DNA from: Tolypothrix sp. PCC 7910 | GTDB lineage: Bacteria > Cyanobacteriota > Cyanobacteriia > Cyanobacteriales > Nostocaceae | Assembly (NCBI RefSeq): GCF_011769525.1 | Contig: NZ_CP050440.1 | Location: 4,093,501 to 4,157,500, forward strand | Reading direction: 5' to 3' | Length of the DNA stretch: 64,000 bases | Shown: piece after piece, positions 63,789 to 64,000 of the stretch | How the letters are laid out: every line of letters starts with the position of its first letter | Numbering within the stretch: position 1 is the first letter of the stretch | Program-made: the position numbers and the translations under genes | Notes under the pieces: model-generated | The model's input: the letters and a program-made list of their open reading frames with translations, nothing else | What the model was told of the DNA's origin: nothing | The model's database searches: none

Positions 63789-64000
63789 TACTCCGGTGGC
63801 AATTTGACAACCGCAAACCAAAAGTTCTCTATGGAACGGACAATTCTCACAAATTGATCAAAGTCCACTGGCTTGGTTATATAACAGTTAGCAGCTAGGT
63901 TATAGGCTTTAACAATATCTTCTTCTGCTTGGGAGGTTGTCAGCACAACTACAGGAATCCGTCTAAGATGTGCGTCACCTTTAATTTCTGCTAATACCTC
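63788..64000 (-). CDS. Response regulator, C-terminal part (Rcp1-like, cut by window edge)
   Basis: The last 70 or so residues of a single-domain receiver are present, running off the right edge. They include [16 protein letters not shown], the conserved threonine/serine switch region and the lysine in [17 protein letters not shown], then the tail [11 protein letters not shown]. This matches the group of small receivers related to Rcp1, partners of cyanobacterial phytochromes. Its stop shares one base with the start of the hybrid kinase. The phosphoacceptor aspartate lies outside the window, so I cannot check it. Confidence 0.85.
   Translation of the reverse strand, partial: EVLAEIKGDAHLRRIPVVVLTTSQAEEDIVKAYNLAANCYITKPVDFDQFVRIVRSIENFWFAVVKLPPE

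Noticed and set aside
1-64000. tRNA, rRNA or other structured RNA genes
   Set aside because: I scanned for T-loop, anticodon-stem and rRNA-like segments and saw none; a covariance-model scan would be needed to exclude small RNAs.

Overview
The window looks like a chromosomal segment of a filamentous, probably heterocyst-forming cyanobacterium (Nostoc, Calothrix or Tolypothrix type). The evidence is frequent HIP1 octamers (GCGATCGC), AT-rich DNA, many intergenic heptamer arrays of the STRR type (GGGTAAT, TTGGTAA, TGTCATT, GGGGACT), and cyanobacterial families such as DUF3370, DUF3119, DUF3086, a PyrF-PyrE fusion, zinc-ribbon serine/threonine kinases and PEP-CTERM. I saw no tRNA, rRNA, CRISPR array, transposase gene or prophage.

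Layout. 1-10150: the end of a DUF3131 protein, a GT2 cellulose-synthase-like enzyme, then a signalling block (STAS anti-anti-sigma protein, receiver-PP2C phosphatase, RsbW-like ATPase, very large hybrid histidine kinase). 10400-14700: a membrane cytochrome b, a Tat-type molybdopterin lipoprotein, bifunctional PyrF-PyrE and a PerM/AI-2E permease. 14700-23300: a methyltransferase, an FHA-GGDEF-EAL protein, a seven-bladed WD40 protein, a PEP-CTERM protein and small membrane proteins. 23700-32100: SdhA, a multi-PAS histidine kinase, a geranylgeranyl-reductase-like flavoprotein and a DUF3370 protein. 32100-37200: HicAB, a conserved hypothetical, a thioredoxin-fold protein, and MurT-GatD for lipid II amidation. 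37300-43200: an accessory stretch with a structured inverted-repeat element, a leucine-rich-repeat protein, a 21-bp palindrome array, an ArsR-HTH/Clp-N fusion, and a glycogen debranching enzyme. 43700-50200: a fused oligopeptide ABC ATPase and two zinc-ribbon protein kinases. 50400-57000: AroH, SppA, and a lipid group MlaE permease-DUF3119-DUF3086-PlsY. 57000-64000: an ABC exporter, a methyltransferase, a GNAT enzyme and a response regulator/hybrid kinase pair that runs off the right edge.

How genes work together. The first 10 kb reads as a phosphorelay feeding a partner-switching cascade beside an exopolysaccharide synthase. That functional link is inferred from order only. MurT-GatD, HicAB, the receiver/hybrid-kinase pair and the MlaE-to-PlsY group are supported by close spacing, overlap or known conserved order.

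Most notable non-gene content is repetitive DNA: a three-copy MITE-like family with nested smaller palindromic inserts, an element at 37321-37542 whose two arms keep hairpin structure while the stem sequence differs, a 21-bp palindrome array with compensated base changes, and a 42-bp tandem repeat. The most unusual protein is the ArsR-type HTH fused to a ClpC-like N-domain without any AAA+ module.
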